Part shown: positions 35,356 through 44,462 of the stretch, piece by piece | How the letters are laid out: every line of letters begins with the position of its first letter | How positions within the stretch are numbered: the first letter of the stretch is position 1 | Origin: Sphingomonadales bacterium Ga0077557 | Lineage (GTDB): Bacteria; Pseudomonadota; Alphaproteobacteria; Sphingomonadales; Sphingomonadaceae | Reading direction: 5' to 3' | Assembly (NCBI GenBank): GCA_001464615.1 | Contig: LNFI01000016.1 | Location: 62,001-126,000 of the forward strand | DNA length: 64,000 nucleotides | Translations under genes and position numbers: made by a program | Notes under the pieces: model-generated | The model's input: only the letters and a program-made list of their open reading frames with translations | The model's database searches: none | What the model was told of the DNA's origin: nothing

Positions 35356-36708
35356 ATGGCCCAGATCAAGAAGCTGCTGATCGCCAATCGGGGCGAGATT
35401 GCGCTGCGTATTCACCGGGCATGCCATGAAATGGGCATTGAAACGGTTGCGGTCCATTCGACAGCGGACAGCGACGCCATGCATGTCCGCCTGGCCGATC
35501 AAGCCATTTGCATCGGGCCGCCATCGGCGACCGAAAGCTATCTGAACATCCCGAACATCATCTCCGCCGCCGAGATCTCAGGCGCGGATGCAATCCATCC
35601 CGGCTATGGTTTCTTAAGCGAAAACGCCAAGTTCGCCGAGATCGTCGAAGCGCATAACATCATCTTCGTCGGCCCCAAGCCCGAACATATCCGCACGATG
35701 GGCGACAAGGTCGAAGCGAAGCGGACAGCGGGTGCGCTCGGTCTGCCGCTCGTGCCTGGCTCTGACGGCGCGATCAGTGACATTGGCGAAGCAAAGGCGA
35801 TTGCTGAGCGTGTCGGCTATCCCGTTATCATCAAGGCGGCGTCAGGCGGCGGCGGGCGCGGCATGAAGGTCGTCACCAGCGCGACCGATCTCGAAACCCA
35901 AATGCAGCAGGCCGGCACTGAGGCGAAAGCGGCCTTTGGCGACGCGACCGTCTATCTCGAAAAATATCTCGGCAATCCGCGCCATATCGAATTTCAGGTT
36001 TTCGGCGACGGCAATGGCAATGCCATTCATTTGGGCGAACGTGATTGCTCGCTCCAGCGCCGCCACCAGAAGGTGCTTGAAGAGGCACCCTCCCCCGTAC
36101 TCGGCGCGGAAGACCGTGAGCGGATGGGCGGGATCGTCTCGAAGGCGATGGCCGATATGGGCTACCGCGGCGCTGGCACGATCGAATTCCTGTGGGAAGA
36201 TGGCGAATTCTATTTCATCGAAATGAATACCCGCCTGCAGGTCGAACATCCGGTAACCGAAGCGATCACCGGGCTCGATCTTGTCCGCGAACAGATCCGC
36301 ATTGCTGAGGGCCATCCGCTGACGCTTCGGCAGGAGGACGTGCACTTCCGCGGACATGCGATCGAATGCCGCATCAATGCCGAAGACCCGCGCACCTTTG
36401 CGCCATCACCGGGTACAGTGAAGCAGTTCCACGCGCCGGGTGGCATGAATGTCCGCGTCGATAGCGGTCTTTATGCCGGTTATCGGGTGCCGCCTTATTA
36501 TGATTCGATGATCGCCAAACTGATTGTCTATGGCACCACCCGCAACGGCGCGCTGCGCCGCTTGCGTCGCGCACTGAAGGAATTCGTGATCGATGGGATG
36601 AAGACGACGATCCCGCTCCATCAGGCATTGCTCGACGAGCCTGATTTCCAAAAGGGCGAGTACACGATCAAGTGGTTGGAAGAGTGGCTGGCCCGGCAGG
36701 AGGATTGA
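35356..36708 (+). CDS. accC: Acetyl-CoA carboxylase biotin carboxylase subunit
   Basis: 450 residues from the ATG at 35356. ATP-grasp enzyme: [20 protein letters not shown] start, [15 protein letters not shown], glycine-rich loop [12 protein letters not shown], and [20 protein letters not shown] with catalytic Arg and Glu. Carboxylates the AccB biotin with bicarbonate and ATP. The frame could open earlier inside accB, but homologues start with [16 protein letters not shown]. Confidence 0.97.
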   Translation: MAQIKKLLIANRGEIALRIHRACHEMGIETVAVHSTADSDAMHVRLADQAICIGPPSATESYLNIPNIISAAEISGADAIHPGYGFLSENAKFAEIVEAHNIIFVGPKPEHIRTMGDKVEAKRTAGALGLPLVPGSDGAISDIGEAKAIAERVGYPVIIKAASGGGGRGMKVVTSATDLETQMQQAGTEAKAAFGDATVYLEKYLGNPRHIEFQVFGDGNGNAIHLGERDCSLQRRHQKVLEEAPSPVLGAEDRERMGGIVSKAMADMGYRGAGTIEFLWEDGEFYFIEMNTRLQVEHPVTEAITGLDLVREQIRIAEGHPLTLRQEDVHFRGHAIECRINAEDPRTFAPSPGTVKQFHAPGGMNVRVDSGLYAGYRVPPYYDSMIAKLIVYGTTRNGALRRLRRALKEFVIDGMKTTIPLHQALLDEPDFQKGEYTIKWLEEWLARQED

Positions 36709-36801
36709 TCGAGCGGCCCAAGCGATACGCACCTCGCGACATTGCCCTTCGCGCCCCGGCGTGACACAAGTCCGGCCTACCAGAACCTGGGGAGAGACTT
36801 G

Positions 36802-38745
36802 ATGCGTATCGCAACCGCCCTGCTGCTTGCCGCCACGGCGGCCGCTCCCCTTGCCGCGCAAGTCAAGACTCCCGACCGGCCCGTGTCCGATCCGAAAGCG
36901 CTGTCATCCGGCGAGAACCCATCTGCCGCATCAGTGCCGGTGGAGGATATTGGCACCACCCGTTCGCTGGGCGGCGCTGCCTGGAGCGCGGATGGCAAGA
37001 CGATCTTCATCGCCACTAACCTGACCGGGCGGACCAATATCTGGCGCACCGACACGGCGGGCAGCTGGCCGATCCAGCTGACCCAGTCAGAAGATTCACA
37101 AGACGGTCTCGTCACGTCGCGTGACGGCAAATGGGTGTATTTCGAACAGGACAAGGGCGGCAACGAATATACTGACATTTTCCGCGTCCCCACCAGCGGC
37201 GGCGCGGTTGTCAACCTGACCAACACGCCCGATCGGCGGGAAGGAACGATGCTTGTCGCGCCGTCCGGTGGAACGATTGCGCTCGTCACCAAGCTGAAAT
37301 CCGAAGGCCAGTCGAACCTCGCAGTTATGGACAGCGACGGTAACATTCGCGCGCTGACCGCCGAGAAGGACCCGCAATACGGCTGGAGTCCGGTTGCCTG
37401 GATCGATGATGGCCGCGCGCTGATCGCCAATCGCGACCGGGTCGACGGTGTCGTCGGTGAAGTCTGGCGGATCGACGTTGCGGATGGCAAGGTCACGCGG
37501 CTGCTCGGCAAGCCCGATACCGTCTTTTTCGCGAGCGACGCGACTGCAGACGGCGCAACGATCGCCGTCACCAGCAATGACACCACCGGTCAGCTGCATG
37601 CCGGGCTCTACGCCGTCGCCACCAAAGGCTGGCGGTGGCTAAAGCCCACGCCATGGGAACAGACCAGCGGCATTTTTACGCGCGACGGGAAAGCGATGAT
37701 CGTTCGCACCGCCGCCGATACCCGCACATCGCTGTCAAAGGTCGATGTTACGACGATGACGGAAGCACCGCTGGGGTTGCCACCCGGCGTCAACGGTTTC
37801 GTCGGTAGTGAACCGATTGCACCGAATGGCCAATTGATGATGGTCAGCCATTCCGGTGCCGATTCGCCGAACGACCTGTATCTTTACGACATGGCCAGCG
37901 CACAGGTGCGGCCGGCGACACAGCTGGCCATGGCGAGCCTCAGCCCGTCGAGCCTGCCGCGATCGACCGAAGTCGTTTATAAGAGCTTCGACGGCACGTT
38001 GATCAGTGCCGTTGTAACAATGCCCTATAATCTGAAGCGTGACGGCACCAATCCTGCCATCGTCCTGCCGCATGGTGGCCCGACCAGCCAGGCGATTGAT
38101 GGCTTTAGCCGCTTTGCCGCTGCCTTCGCGAGCCGCGGCTACATTACCATTCAACCAAATTTCCGCGGCTCTACCGGCTATGGCAAGGCGTTTCAGGCCG
38201 CCAATTTCAAGGATTTGGGCGGCGGCGACTTGAAGGATACGATCGCCGCCAAGCAGTTTTTGGTCGCCAGCGGCTATGTCGATGCAAAGCGCGTCGGCAT
38301 TTTCGGCGGCTCTTATGGGGGGTTCATGACCCTGATGGCGATCGGCCGCGCGCCCGATGAATTCGCTGCCGCTGTCCAGTGGTTCGGCATCATCAACTGG
38401 CGGACGATGTACCGCGACCAGGATGAAGTGCTAAAGGCCTATCAGCGGACCTTGATTGGCACGCCCGACGCTGATCCCAAGGTCTATGACGCTGCATCAC
38501 CGCTGACCTATATCCGCGCGACCAAGGCGCCGCTCCTTACGATTCAGGGCGAAAACGATATCCGTGTCCCGCGCGGCCAGGCGCAGGAGGTCAATGACAT
38601 ATTGAAAGCCAAGGGCAATGTCGTCGAGACGATCTTCTACCCAGCCGAAGGGCATGGGTTTCGCAAGCGTGAGAACCAGCTCGATTCACTCCAGCGCACC
38701 GTCGCCTGGTTCGATACATATCTGAAAGCAACACCGGCAAAGTGA
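36802..38745 (+). CDS. Exported S9-family prolyl oligopeptidase-like peptidase
   Basis: 647 residues from the ATG at 36802 (GGAGAG upstream). A signal peptide (MRIATALLLAATAAAPLAAQ) precedes a beta-propeller domain with WSADGKTIFIATN-type repeats, then an alpha/beta-hydrolase domain from about 400. Catalytic Ser in FGGSYGGFMT, Asp in GENDIRVP and His in PAEGHGF are intact. Likely a periplasmic peptidase for small peptides. It follows accC by 93 bp and could be in the same transcript. Confidence 0.9.
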   Translation: MRIATALLLAATAAAPLAAQVKTPDRPVSDPKALSSGENPSAASVPVEDIGTTRSLGGAAWSADGKTIFIATNLTGRTNIWRTDTAGSWPIQLTQSEDSQDGLVTSRDGKWVYFEQDKGGNEYTDIFRVPTSGGAVVNLTNTPDRREGTMLVAPSGGTIALVTKLKSEGQSNLAVMDSDGNIRALTAEKDPQYGWSPVAWIDDGRALIANRDRVDGVVGEVWRIDVADGKVTRLLGKPDTVFFASDATADGATIAVTSNDTTGQLHAGLYAVATKGWRWLKPTPWEQTSGIFTRDGKAMIVRTAADTRTSLSKVDVTTMTEAPLGLPPGVNGFVGSEPIAPNGQLMMVSHSGADSPNDLYLYDMASAQVRPATQLAMASLSPSSLPRSTEVVYKSFDGTLISAVVTMPYNLKRDGTNPAIVLPHGGPTSQAIDGFSRFAAAFASRGYITIQPNFRGSTGYGKAFQAANFKDLGGGDLKDTIAAKQFLVASGYVDAKRVGIFGGSYGGFMTLMAIGRAPDEFAAAVQWFGIINWRTMYRDQDEVLKAYQRTLIGTPDADPKVYDAASPLTYIRATKAPLLTIQGENDIRVPRGQAQEVNDILKAKGNVVETIFYPAEGHGFRKRENQLDSLQRTVAWFDTYLKATPAK

Positions 38746-38793
38746 CGCGTCGACCCTTTTTATGGGTCACAATGAATGGGGAAACCAAAATCA

Positions 38794-39762
38794 ATGCGTA
38801 AGTTTCTGGGCTGGCTGCTGATTGTCCTGATGATCACCGTTGGCGGCGCGATGCTGTATTTCCGCACCCCCGATACCGATCCTGCAGCGATGCGCGCAAA
38901 ATATGGCGCGCCACCATCACAATTTGTCGATCTCGGCGGCGGACTGACCGTGCATCTGCGGGATACCGGCGGGCGGAGCGCGCCCGTGCTGATGCTGATC
39001 CACGGTTCCAACGCCGACCTCCACACCTGGGATGCCTGGGCCGAGCGGCTCGGCAAGCGCTATCGCGTCATCCGCTTTGACCTGCCCGGTCATGGTCTGA
39101 CCGGCCCGAGCCCCACCAGCAATTATAGTTCAGCCGCCTTTGTCGATGTGGTCGAAAAGGTCCGTGCCAAAATTGGCGTCGATCACATGATCCTGGCCGG
39201 CAATTCGATGGGCGGCGGCGTCGCCTGGCATTATGCGCTGTCTTATCCTGAGCATTTGACTGGCCTGATCCTGGTGGATGCGTCGGGCCAGCCCGAGCCC
39301 GGTAACCCGTCGCCGCCACTCGCCTTCCGGATCGCCCGAACCCCCATTATCCGCAATTTGGCGGCGATGATCACGCCGCGCAGTTTGATCGCGGAATCGC
39401 TGCCTGGTGCCTTTTATGACAAGCGCCTCGCCACCAATCAGCAGATCGATCGCTACTGGGAAATGCTGCGGTACCCCGGCAATCGCATCGCGACGATCGA
39501 TCGCTTTTCCACCGCCCCCGATTATGCGACCGACGCAAAGCTGGCGCGGATCAAGACCCCGACCCTGATCCTGTGGGGTGAGAATGACGCGCTGATCCCG
39601 GCCTCGTCGGGCAAATGGCTCGCCCAGCGGATCGCCGGCAGCCAGCTGATCGTCTATCCCAAGACCGGCCATATCCCGATGGAAGAACGCGCCGATCAAA
39701 GCGCCGCCGATGCCTATCGCTTCATCGAAACCAGGGCACTCGCGCCAGCCGCTACCAAATAG
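38794..39762 (+). CDS. Membrane-anchored alpha/beta hydrolase
   Basis: 322 residues from the ATG at 38794 (GGGGAAACC upstream); another ATG lies six codons before. One N-terminal membrane helix (FLGWLLIVLMITVGGAMLYF) then a standard fold: oxyanion LIHGSNADLHTW, nucleophile LAGNSMGGGVAWHYA, Asp in WGENDALIP and His in KTGHIPME. Resembles haloalkane dehalogenase/epoxide-hydrolase-like esterases; substrate unknown. Confidence 0.85.
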   Translation: MRKFLGWLLIVLMITVGGAMLYFRTPDTDPAAMRAKYGAPPSQFVDLGGGLTVHLRDTGGRSAPVLMLIHGSNADLHTWDAWAERLGKRYRVIRFDLPGHGLTGPSPTSNYSSAAFVDVVEKVRAKIGVDHMILAGNSMGGGVAWHYALSYPEHLTGLILVDASGQPEPGNPSPPLAFRIARTPIIRNLAAMITPRSLIAESLPGAFYDKRLATNQQIDRYWEMLRYPGNRIATIDRFSTAPDYATDAKLARIKTPTLILWGENDALIPASSGKWLAQRIAGSQLIVYPKTGHIPMEERADQSAADAYRFIETRALAPAATK

Positions 39763-39828
39763 GGCGATGCCGTTGAAACTTGAGCCAATGGCGGACCTGC
39801 TCGGAAGATCGAGTCCGTCCACGGCGTA

Positions 39829-39874
39829 TTGACAGCTTTTCATTTCGATATTAGTGGAAATATCGAAATGAAAA
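39829..39874 (+). promoter_or_regulatory. ars promoter and ArsR operator overlapping the arsR start
   Basis: A perfect -35 box TTGACA (39829-39834) precedes a perfect inverted repeat: TTTTCATTTCGATATT (39837-39852) and its complement at 39859-39874, with a 6-bp spacer. The right arm contains the arsR ATG (39868-39870). The -10 is weak (around 39850-39857). Initiation would fall near the start codon, so the mRNA may be almost leaderless. ArsR binding here would block both promoter and start region. Confidence 0.82.
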
Positions 39875-40209
39875 ACCCCGACGACATTATCGCCGCATTG
39901 AGCGCGCTTGCCCAGCATCACCGGCTCGCTGCATTCCGGGCGCTGGTGGCAGGGGGACCGGATGGCCTGGCAGCGGGCGACATGGCGACGCGGCTTGGCA
40001 TCCCGGCGTCATCGCTGTCGTTTCACCTCACGCAGCTTGAGCGATCAAAGCTGGTGATCCGCCGTCGCGCGGGCCGTTCCCTCATCTATTCGGCAGACTT
40101 TGCCGCGATGACGGGGCTGGTCGATTATCTGACTGAGAATTGCTGCGGGGGCGCCGCCTGTGCGCCCGACGCTGTTGCTGCCTCCGAAACACAAAGGAAA
40201 GTCGCATGA
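39868..40209 (+). CDS. arsR: ArsR-family arsenic-responsive repressor
   Basis: 113 residues from the ATG at 39868; an upstream TTG frame would run through the operator. Winged helix with LGIPASSLSFHLTQLERSKL as the recognition region. The C-terminal ENCCGGAACAP (C92, C93, C98) is a cysteine triad in the position of the As(III) site of Acidithiobacillus-type ArsR rather than the helix-4 CxC of plasmid R773. It should repress the downstream arsI-arsC-aqpS genes. The stop overlaps arsI by 4 bp. Confidence 0.92.
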   Translation: MKNPDDIIAALSALAQHHRLAAFRALVAGGPDGLAAGDMATRLGIPASSLSFHLTQLERSKLVIRRRAGRSLIYSADFAAMTGLVDYLTENCCGGAACAPDAVAASETQRKVA

Positions 40210-40631
40210 AGCGCCTCCATGTCCATGTCGCGGTCGATGATCTTGATCGCTCCATCGGTTTCTATTCGGCACTATTCGCCTCTGAACCGAGCGTGACCAA
40301 GCCCGATTACGCCAAATGGATGCTCGATGATCCGCGCGTCAATTTTGCGATTTCGATGCGCGGGACCGCCGCAGGCGTCGAGCATCTCGGCATTCAGGTC
40401 GAAGATGCCGGCGAGCTGGCCGATGTCTATGCCCGCCTCAAAAAAGCCGATGCGCCCGTGGTTGAGGAGGGCAAGACCACCTGTTGCTACGCCAAGTCGG
40501 AAAAAAGCTGGATCACCGATCCGCAAGGCGTCGTCTGGGAGACCTTCCTGACCGAAGGCGAGGCCACGACCTATGGCACCTCCGCCACGATTGACGCGCT
40601 GACCTCGAAGACAGCGTGCGGGTGCAACTGA
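40206..40631 (+). CDS. arsI: ArsI/CadI-family C-As lyase (extradiol dioxygenase-like)
   Basis: 141 residues, a vicinal-oxygen-chelate fold. Candidate iron ligands are H5 (KRLHVHVAV), H60 (VEHLGIQ) and E112 (VVWETF). The ArsI-specific thiol pair C93-C94 lies in TTCCYAKSEKSWITDP. ArsI cleaves the C-As bond of trivalent methylarsenicals; CadI-like relatives are merely metal-induced. A C-terminal CGCN adds two cysteines. It overlaps arsR by 4 bp and arsC by 1 bp. Confidence 0.88.
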   Translation: MKRLHVHVAVDDLDRSIGFYSALFASEPSVTKPDYAKWMLDDPRVNFAISMRGTAAGVEHLGIQVEDAGELADVYARLKKADAPVVEEGKTTCCYAKSEKSWITDPQGVVWETFLTEGEATTYGTSATIDALTSKTACGCN

Positions 40632-40987
40632 TGAAAGCTACCATCTGGCACAACCCCGCCTGCGGTACCTCGCGCAAGACATTGGCGATCCTTCAGGAGA
40701 CGCCCGGCATCGACGTCGAGGTTATCGACTATCTCAAGACTCCGCCCAGCCGCGATACGCTGGCGGGGCTCTATGCCCGCGCCGGCATCACGCCGCGCGC
40801 CGGGTTGCGGACGCACAACACCCCCGCCGCAGAGCTTTGCGCTGAGCTCGACCTGCTCGACAAGGACGGTGATGCGATCCTTGATGCTATGATGGCGCAC
40901 CCGGTGCTGATCAACCGTCCATTGGTCGAGACCGACAAGGGCGTTCGCCTCTGCCGTCCGCAGGATCTCGTCCGCGACATCCTGTGA
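40631..40987 (+). CDS. arsC: Arsenate reductase, glutaredoxin-dependent ArsC
   Basis: 118 residues. The active-site motif HNPACGTSRKTLAIL (Cys11) is the R773-type signature, with LIDRP-like LINRPLVETDKGVRL. Reduces As(V) to As(III) using glutathione and glutaredoxin. It starts at the last base of the arsI stop and its stop overlaps the aqpS GTG, so all five genes are coupled. Confidence 0.95.
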   Translation: MKATIWHNPACGTSRKTLAILQETPGIDVEVIDYLKTPPSRDTLAGLYARAGITPRAGLRTHNTPAAELCAELDLLDKDGDAILDAMMAHPVLINRPLVETDKGVRLCRPQDLVRDIL

Positions 40988-41640
40988 AGACCAGCAGCGT
41001 GCGCGCGATCGCCGCTGAGTTCATCGGCGCGCTCATCCTGTTCGCCACCGTCGTGGGATCCGGCGTGATGGCCGAGCGGCTGTCGGGCGGCAATGATGCC
41101 GTCGCCCTGCTGGGCAATACGGGCGCGACCGGGGCGGTGCTTTATGTGCTTATCACCCTGCTCGGGCCGATTTCGGGCGCGCATTTCAATCCGGCGGTAA
41201 CGCTGATGCTCGGCGCGCGCCGCAATTGGCTGCCCTTCATTGCCGCGCAATTGATCGGCGGCATCATCGGCGTGTTGATCGTGCATGCGATGTTCGACCT
41301 GCCCTTGCTGCAGTTGGGCATCAAGTCGCGCACGGGCACCGGCCAATGGATCGGCGAGTTTGTCGCGACCTTTGGCCTGTTGTTCACGATCGTGATGGGC
41401 AGCCGCCAGCGGCCAGCTGCCGTGCCCGCCCTGGTCGCGCTTTGGATCGTCGCTGGCTATTGGTTCACCTCATCGACCAGTTTTGCCAACCCGGCCATCA
41501 CCATCGCACGCGCCATAACCAACAGCTTTGCCGGAATCCGCCCGATCGACACGCCAGGATTTATCCTCGCGCAATTTGCGGGTGCGGCGGCCGGTGTTAT
41601 CATTGGGCGCTGGCTCAACGGCCCGCGCGAGGACGCCTGA
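40984..41640 (+). CDS. aqpS: Aquaglyceroporin-type MIP channel of the ars operon (AqpS-like)
   Basis: 218 residues beginning at a GTG (GTGA overlap with arsC). Six membrane helices and the two NPA boxes HFNPAVTLM and SFANPAITIARA are clear. In Sinorhizobium, AqpS lets arsenite made by ArsC leave down its gradient; the position next to arsC and the absence of ArsB or Acr3 in this cluster argue for the same role. Pore selectivity residues were not modelled. Confidence 0.9.
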   Translation: MKTSSVRAIAAEFIGALILFATVVGSGVMAERLSGGNDAVALLGNTGATGAVLYVLITLLGPISGAHFNPAVTLMLGARRNWLPFIAAQLIGGIIGVLIVHAMFDLPLLQLGIKSRTGTGQWIGEFVATFGLLFTIVMGSRQRPAAVPALVALWIVAGYWFTSSTSFANPAITIARAITNSFAGIRPIDTPGFILAQFAGAAAGVIIGRWLNGPREDA

Positions 41641-41933
41641 TGACCGACTATATCCTGCTGATGCACCGCGATGCTGATCCCAATGTCGACGACACGGGAT
41701 GGGATGCGTATTTCGGCATGCTCCATGCTTCCGGCGCCTTTCAAGGCGGCAGCAGCATTGGCGACGGCATCTGCATCAACAAGGCCGGCGCCCCGCCACC
41801 GATCAGCGCGCAGCTGGGCGGGTTCATCCGGATCGCCGCGCCCGATCTGGCTGCCGCCAAGGCGCTGGTAATCGGCAATCCTGTCTTTGAAGCCGGCGGC
41901 ACGATTGAAATCCGTGAACTGCCCAAAGACTGA
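41640..41933 (+). CDS. YCII-related domain protein
   Basis: 97 residues, MTDYILLMHRDADPNVDDTG, with a ferredoxin-like YCII/DGPF pattern (GISA-like PPISAQLGGFIRIAAPDLAAAK and a late GGTIEIRELP). Function unknown; some members bind small molecules or act in degradation. The ATG shares a base with the aqpS stop, so it is the last gene of the ars unit, though it need not be about arsenic. Confidence 0.78.
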   Translation: MTDYILLMHRDADPNVDDTGWDAYFGMLHASGAFQGGSSIGDGICINKAGAPPPISAQLGGFIRIAAPDLAAAKALVIGNPVFEAGGTIEIRELPKD

Positions 41934-41952
41934 AGCCCGTCGGTCGTCGCCG

Positions 41953-42651
41953 TCATCCCTGCCCGTCAATCGGCGCTAACATCGTCCTGTCGGCCACCCA
42001 TTGCTGTAGCGCGGCGCGGTCAGGAATCGCTACCCGGCCATAGCCGCGCTTGATCAATCCCTGGCCTTCAAGCGTTGCCAGCGCCGTACCAATGGCGACC
42101 CTGGACACCCCCAAGGTAGCGGCAATCGCCTCCTGGTTAGCCTGCACCGCAGTGCCACGCGAACCCGCCGATGCCATCCGCAGCAAAGTCTTGGCCAACT
42201 GGACGATCAATGGCAGGCGGCGCAGATCGTCGCTGAACTCAAGCAGCGCGTAGATGCGTCGCGCCATCATCCCCAATATCGCCTGGTTGATCGCCGGATG
42301 CACGGCGGTGGCCGCGGCATAGGCAGCCGGGGTCAGGTGATCGATCACTGTCTGGCCGACCGCGACCGAATCATGCGTGCGTGGCAAGTTACCGAACAGA
42401 GTCATTTCGCCGAAACATTGGCCTGGACCGAGCACTGACGTGACAACGAACGAACCGTCGATCCCAGGGTTACCGATTTGCACCGCGCCAGTCCGGACAA
42501 GGCTAAGCCCCGGGCGCGCATCGCCGCGCGAAAAGATCAACGCCCCATCGCCATAGACGACCATTGTCGCCGCCTGACGCAGCGCGGTCGCCGCTTCCCT
42601 CGGCAGCAAAGACACCAGACTGGGCGTGTCGAAATCGAGCAGTCGTGTCAT
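41953..42651 (-). CDS. Crp/Fnr-family transcriptional regulator
   Basis: 232 residues from the ATG at 42651; the frame upstream to a TTG is weaker. An N-terminal cyclic-nucleotide-type barrel (GDGALIFSRGDARPGLSLV, GQCFGEMTLFGN) and a C-terminal HTH (ANQEAIAATLGVSRVAIGTA). No Fnr-type N-terminal Cys cluster is seen; cAMP or another effector is possible. It points toward the ars genes and is divergent from the hydroxylase gene. Confidence 0.88.
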   Translation of the reverse strand: MTRLLDFDTPSLVSLLPREAATALRQAATMVVYGDGALIFSRGDARPGLSLVRTGAVQIGNPGIDGSFVVTSVLGPGQCFGEMTLFGNLPRTHDSVAVGQTVIDHLTPAAYAAATAVHPAINQAILGMMARRIYALLEFSDDLRRLPLIVQLAKTLLRMASAGSRGTAVQANQEAIAATLGVSRVAIGTALATLEGQGLIKRGYGRVAIPDRAALQQWVADRTMLAPIDGQG

Positions 42652-42747
42652 CGCACGTCCAAATGCCAACTTCTTGTCATTCTTACGCCGTCAACTCGCC
42701 TATCGCAATCGGGTAGCCCCGGCGCGGGCGCGCCAGGGAGAGCGCAG

Positions 42748-43590
42748 ATGAGAATGGAATTAATCGCGATTGCCGGCGTCTATGTCGGTTTTGCCCTTCT
42801 AGAAGCGATCAGCGCGGGCTTTTTTCGTAAACCCGGGGCGACACGCCAGGATGCAATCGTCGAGATTGTCGGGACGGTGATGTTGATCGCCGTGACCCAG
42901 CCGCTGGTCGTCGCTGGCGGGTTTGCCCTCACCCAGATGATCGCCCCCGGCACGCGTGACGCGCTGATCGGCTGGCCGGTCCTGGCCCAACTCGCGCTGC
43001 TGCTCGTCTGCGAAGATATGATGCAATATTGGTGGCACCGGGCGAGCCACACTGTGTCGTGGCTCTACAAGCTTCACCGGCCGCATCATAATGCCGAATA
43101 TATGTCGGTCCGGGTCGTCTATCGAAACAACATCTTTTACTATGCCCTAATGCCCTCATTGTGGTTCGCAGGCGTACTCATCTATCTGGGTCTGGGTTGG
43201 CTTTATGCGGGCTATACGGTCGTCAAGATGGCGGTGATCATCGGTGCACATTCGGATGTTCGCTGGGACGAACCGCTTTATCGCAACCGCTTTACCGCAC
43301 CGGTGATGTGGCTCGTTGAACGCGTCATCTCCACCCCTGCGACGCATTTCGCGCACCATGGCCGCCACGCGCATGATGGGGTGACCAACTATAAGGGCAA
43401 TTTCGGCAATCTGCTTTTCGTATGGGACATGCTGTTTGGCACCGCCAAGATCACGCGCCGCTATCCTGAGCTTTACGGCGTCGAAAATCTGCCGCCGACC
43501 AGCGCCGGCGAACAATTGCTCTGGCCGTTGATCCGCCTGCCCGCAGCGCAAGCCTCGGCAATCGCGGTCGCGCCAGCGAATAGCCGATAA
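42748..43590 (+). CDS. Sterol desaturase/fatty acid hydroxylase family membrane protein
   Basis: 280 residues from the ATG at 42748 (AGGGAGAG upstream). Four or more membrane helices with the diiron histidine boxes HRASH (in QYWWHRASHTVSW), HRPHHNAEY, and HFAHHGRHAHDG. Members hydroxylate or desaturate lipids such as fatty acids, carotenoids or hopanoids; which one cannot be told. Divergent from the Crp-type regulator across 96 bp. Confidence 0.87.
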   Translation: MRMELIAIAGVYVGFALLEAISAGFFRKPGATRQDAIVEIVGTVMLIAVTQPLVVAGGFALTQMIAPGTRDALIGWPVLAQLALLLVCEDMMQYWWHRASHTVSWLYKLHRPHHNAEYMSVRVVYRNNIFYYALMPSLWFAGVLIYLGLGWLYAGYTVVKMAVIIGAHSDVRWDEPLYRNRFTAPVMWLVERVISTPATHFAHHGRHAHDGVTNYKGNFGNLLFVWDMLFGTAKITRRYPELYGVENLPPTSAGEQLLWPLIRLPAAQASAIAVAPANSR

Positions 43591-43637
43591 CTACCCCAAG
43601 GCGTGGCAATACATACGCCGCCGCCGCGATGGGGTAG
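43591..43637. terminator. Bidirectional hairpin between convergent genes
   Basis: Perfect 8-bp outer stem CTACCCCA (43591-43598) and TGGGGTAG (43630-43637) enclosing an inner GGCGT/ACGCC pairing. It lies exactly between a plus-strand and a minus-strand gene end and probably terminates both. Confidence 0.6.
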
Positions 43638-43654
43638 GCATTGCCGCGCCCGGC

Positions 43655-44206
43655 TCAATCGATATGCATCTTTCGATTGAGCGACGCGAGGATGGCTGCG
43701 CGGATCTTCTCTTCCGGCCCGGAACCGAGCGAGACGACGCGAAGCAGACCGAGCCAGGCGTCGATGGCCAGCTCAGGCGCGCCTTGCGCGTCCTTGTCGA
43801 GCGCGAGATAGAATTGCGCCCGCACATCCTCCGGATCGAGTGCCAGGGCACGATCAAATGAGCGGCGGGCGGCATGGGGGATCGGGCCCTGATCCGCGCC
43901 AGCAGCGCCGGTCTGCGCTTCGCCCAATGCTGACCAGGCACGGCTCCGGTTCGGGTCGATCGCAACCGATTCGCCAAGCGCCTGAGCGGCTTGGGCATGA
44001 TCGCCGGAATTGGCATAGGCGATGCCGAGCCGCTCAAATGCCCCGGCATCATCGGGGCGACGCTTCGCTTCTTCGGCCAAACGCTGGAGTGTGTCGCCTC
44101 CCCGCGCAAACATCGGCACGAAAGACAATGGCTTGATGAATCGGCGTGGCGCGGCATCCGCGCCCTTTGGAACCCAAACATCTTCCATGGTGACGTGTTG
44201 CTTCAT
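43655..44206 (-). CDS. TPR-repeat protein
   Basis: 183 residues from the ATG at 44206, which has GGAGG nine bases upstream. Two to three tetratricopeptide repeats (GGDTLQRLAEEAKRRPDDAG, AFERLGIAYANSGDHAQAAQ, RSFDRALALDPEDVRAQFYL), with similarity in tone to the CycH/CcmI C-terminal domain. A basic N-terminal region is without a signal peptide. Function unknown; likely an adaptor. Confidence 0.82.
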   Translation of the reverse strand: MKQHVTMEDVWVPKGADAAPRRFIKPLSFVPMFARGGDTLQRLAEEAKRRPDDAGAFERLGIAYANSGDHAQAAQALGESVAIDPNRSRAWSALGEAQTGAAGADQGPIPHAARRSFDRALALDPEDVRAQFYLALDKDAQGAPELAIDAWLGLLRVVSLGSGPEEKIRAAILASLNRKMHID

Positions 44207-44220
44207 GTAACCACCTCCCA

Positions 44221-44440
44221 AAATCTATTGAGAGTGTGGTACATTATAAATGTCACTAAATTGTCTTAGTATCATTTATGATGATTTAGCATTACTAAAA
44301 CGCAAATTAACTATAGATTGTTATGATGATATTATCAGCCAAGCGCATTACCACAAGTGATGGTTGTTTTTATGTTAACTAACGTTTCGATCTGTATTCA
44401 ACGGCTAAGCGAGGATCGAACCGGGGGTGACGCGTCGCCT
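44221..44440. promoter_or_regulatory. AT-rich divergent promoter region of the TPR gene and purL
   Basis: About 200 bp of unusually AT-rich DNA. On the minus strand a perfect TATAAT lies at 44243-44248, about 37 bp before the TPR start codon, without a clear -35 at normal spacing. Small dyads occur (ATCAT/ATGAT around 44272-44283). No ORF. It may be a regulated promoter or a bent-DNA segment. Confidence 0.6.
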
Positions 44441-44462
44441 CGACACCGCTATGCGCGAGGAC

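Noticed and set aside
40206..40631. Calling the arsI gene simply a glyoxalase.
   Set aside because: The thiol pair CC in TTCCYAKSEKSW and its position in an ars operon point to the ArsI/CadI family rather than GloA.
44411..44430. GGATCGAACC near 44414 looks like the reverse of a tRNA T-loop.
   Set aside because: The flanking bases do not form a T-stem and no acceptor or anticodon arm could be built.
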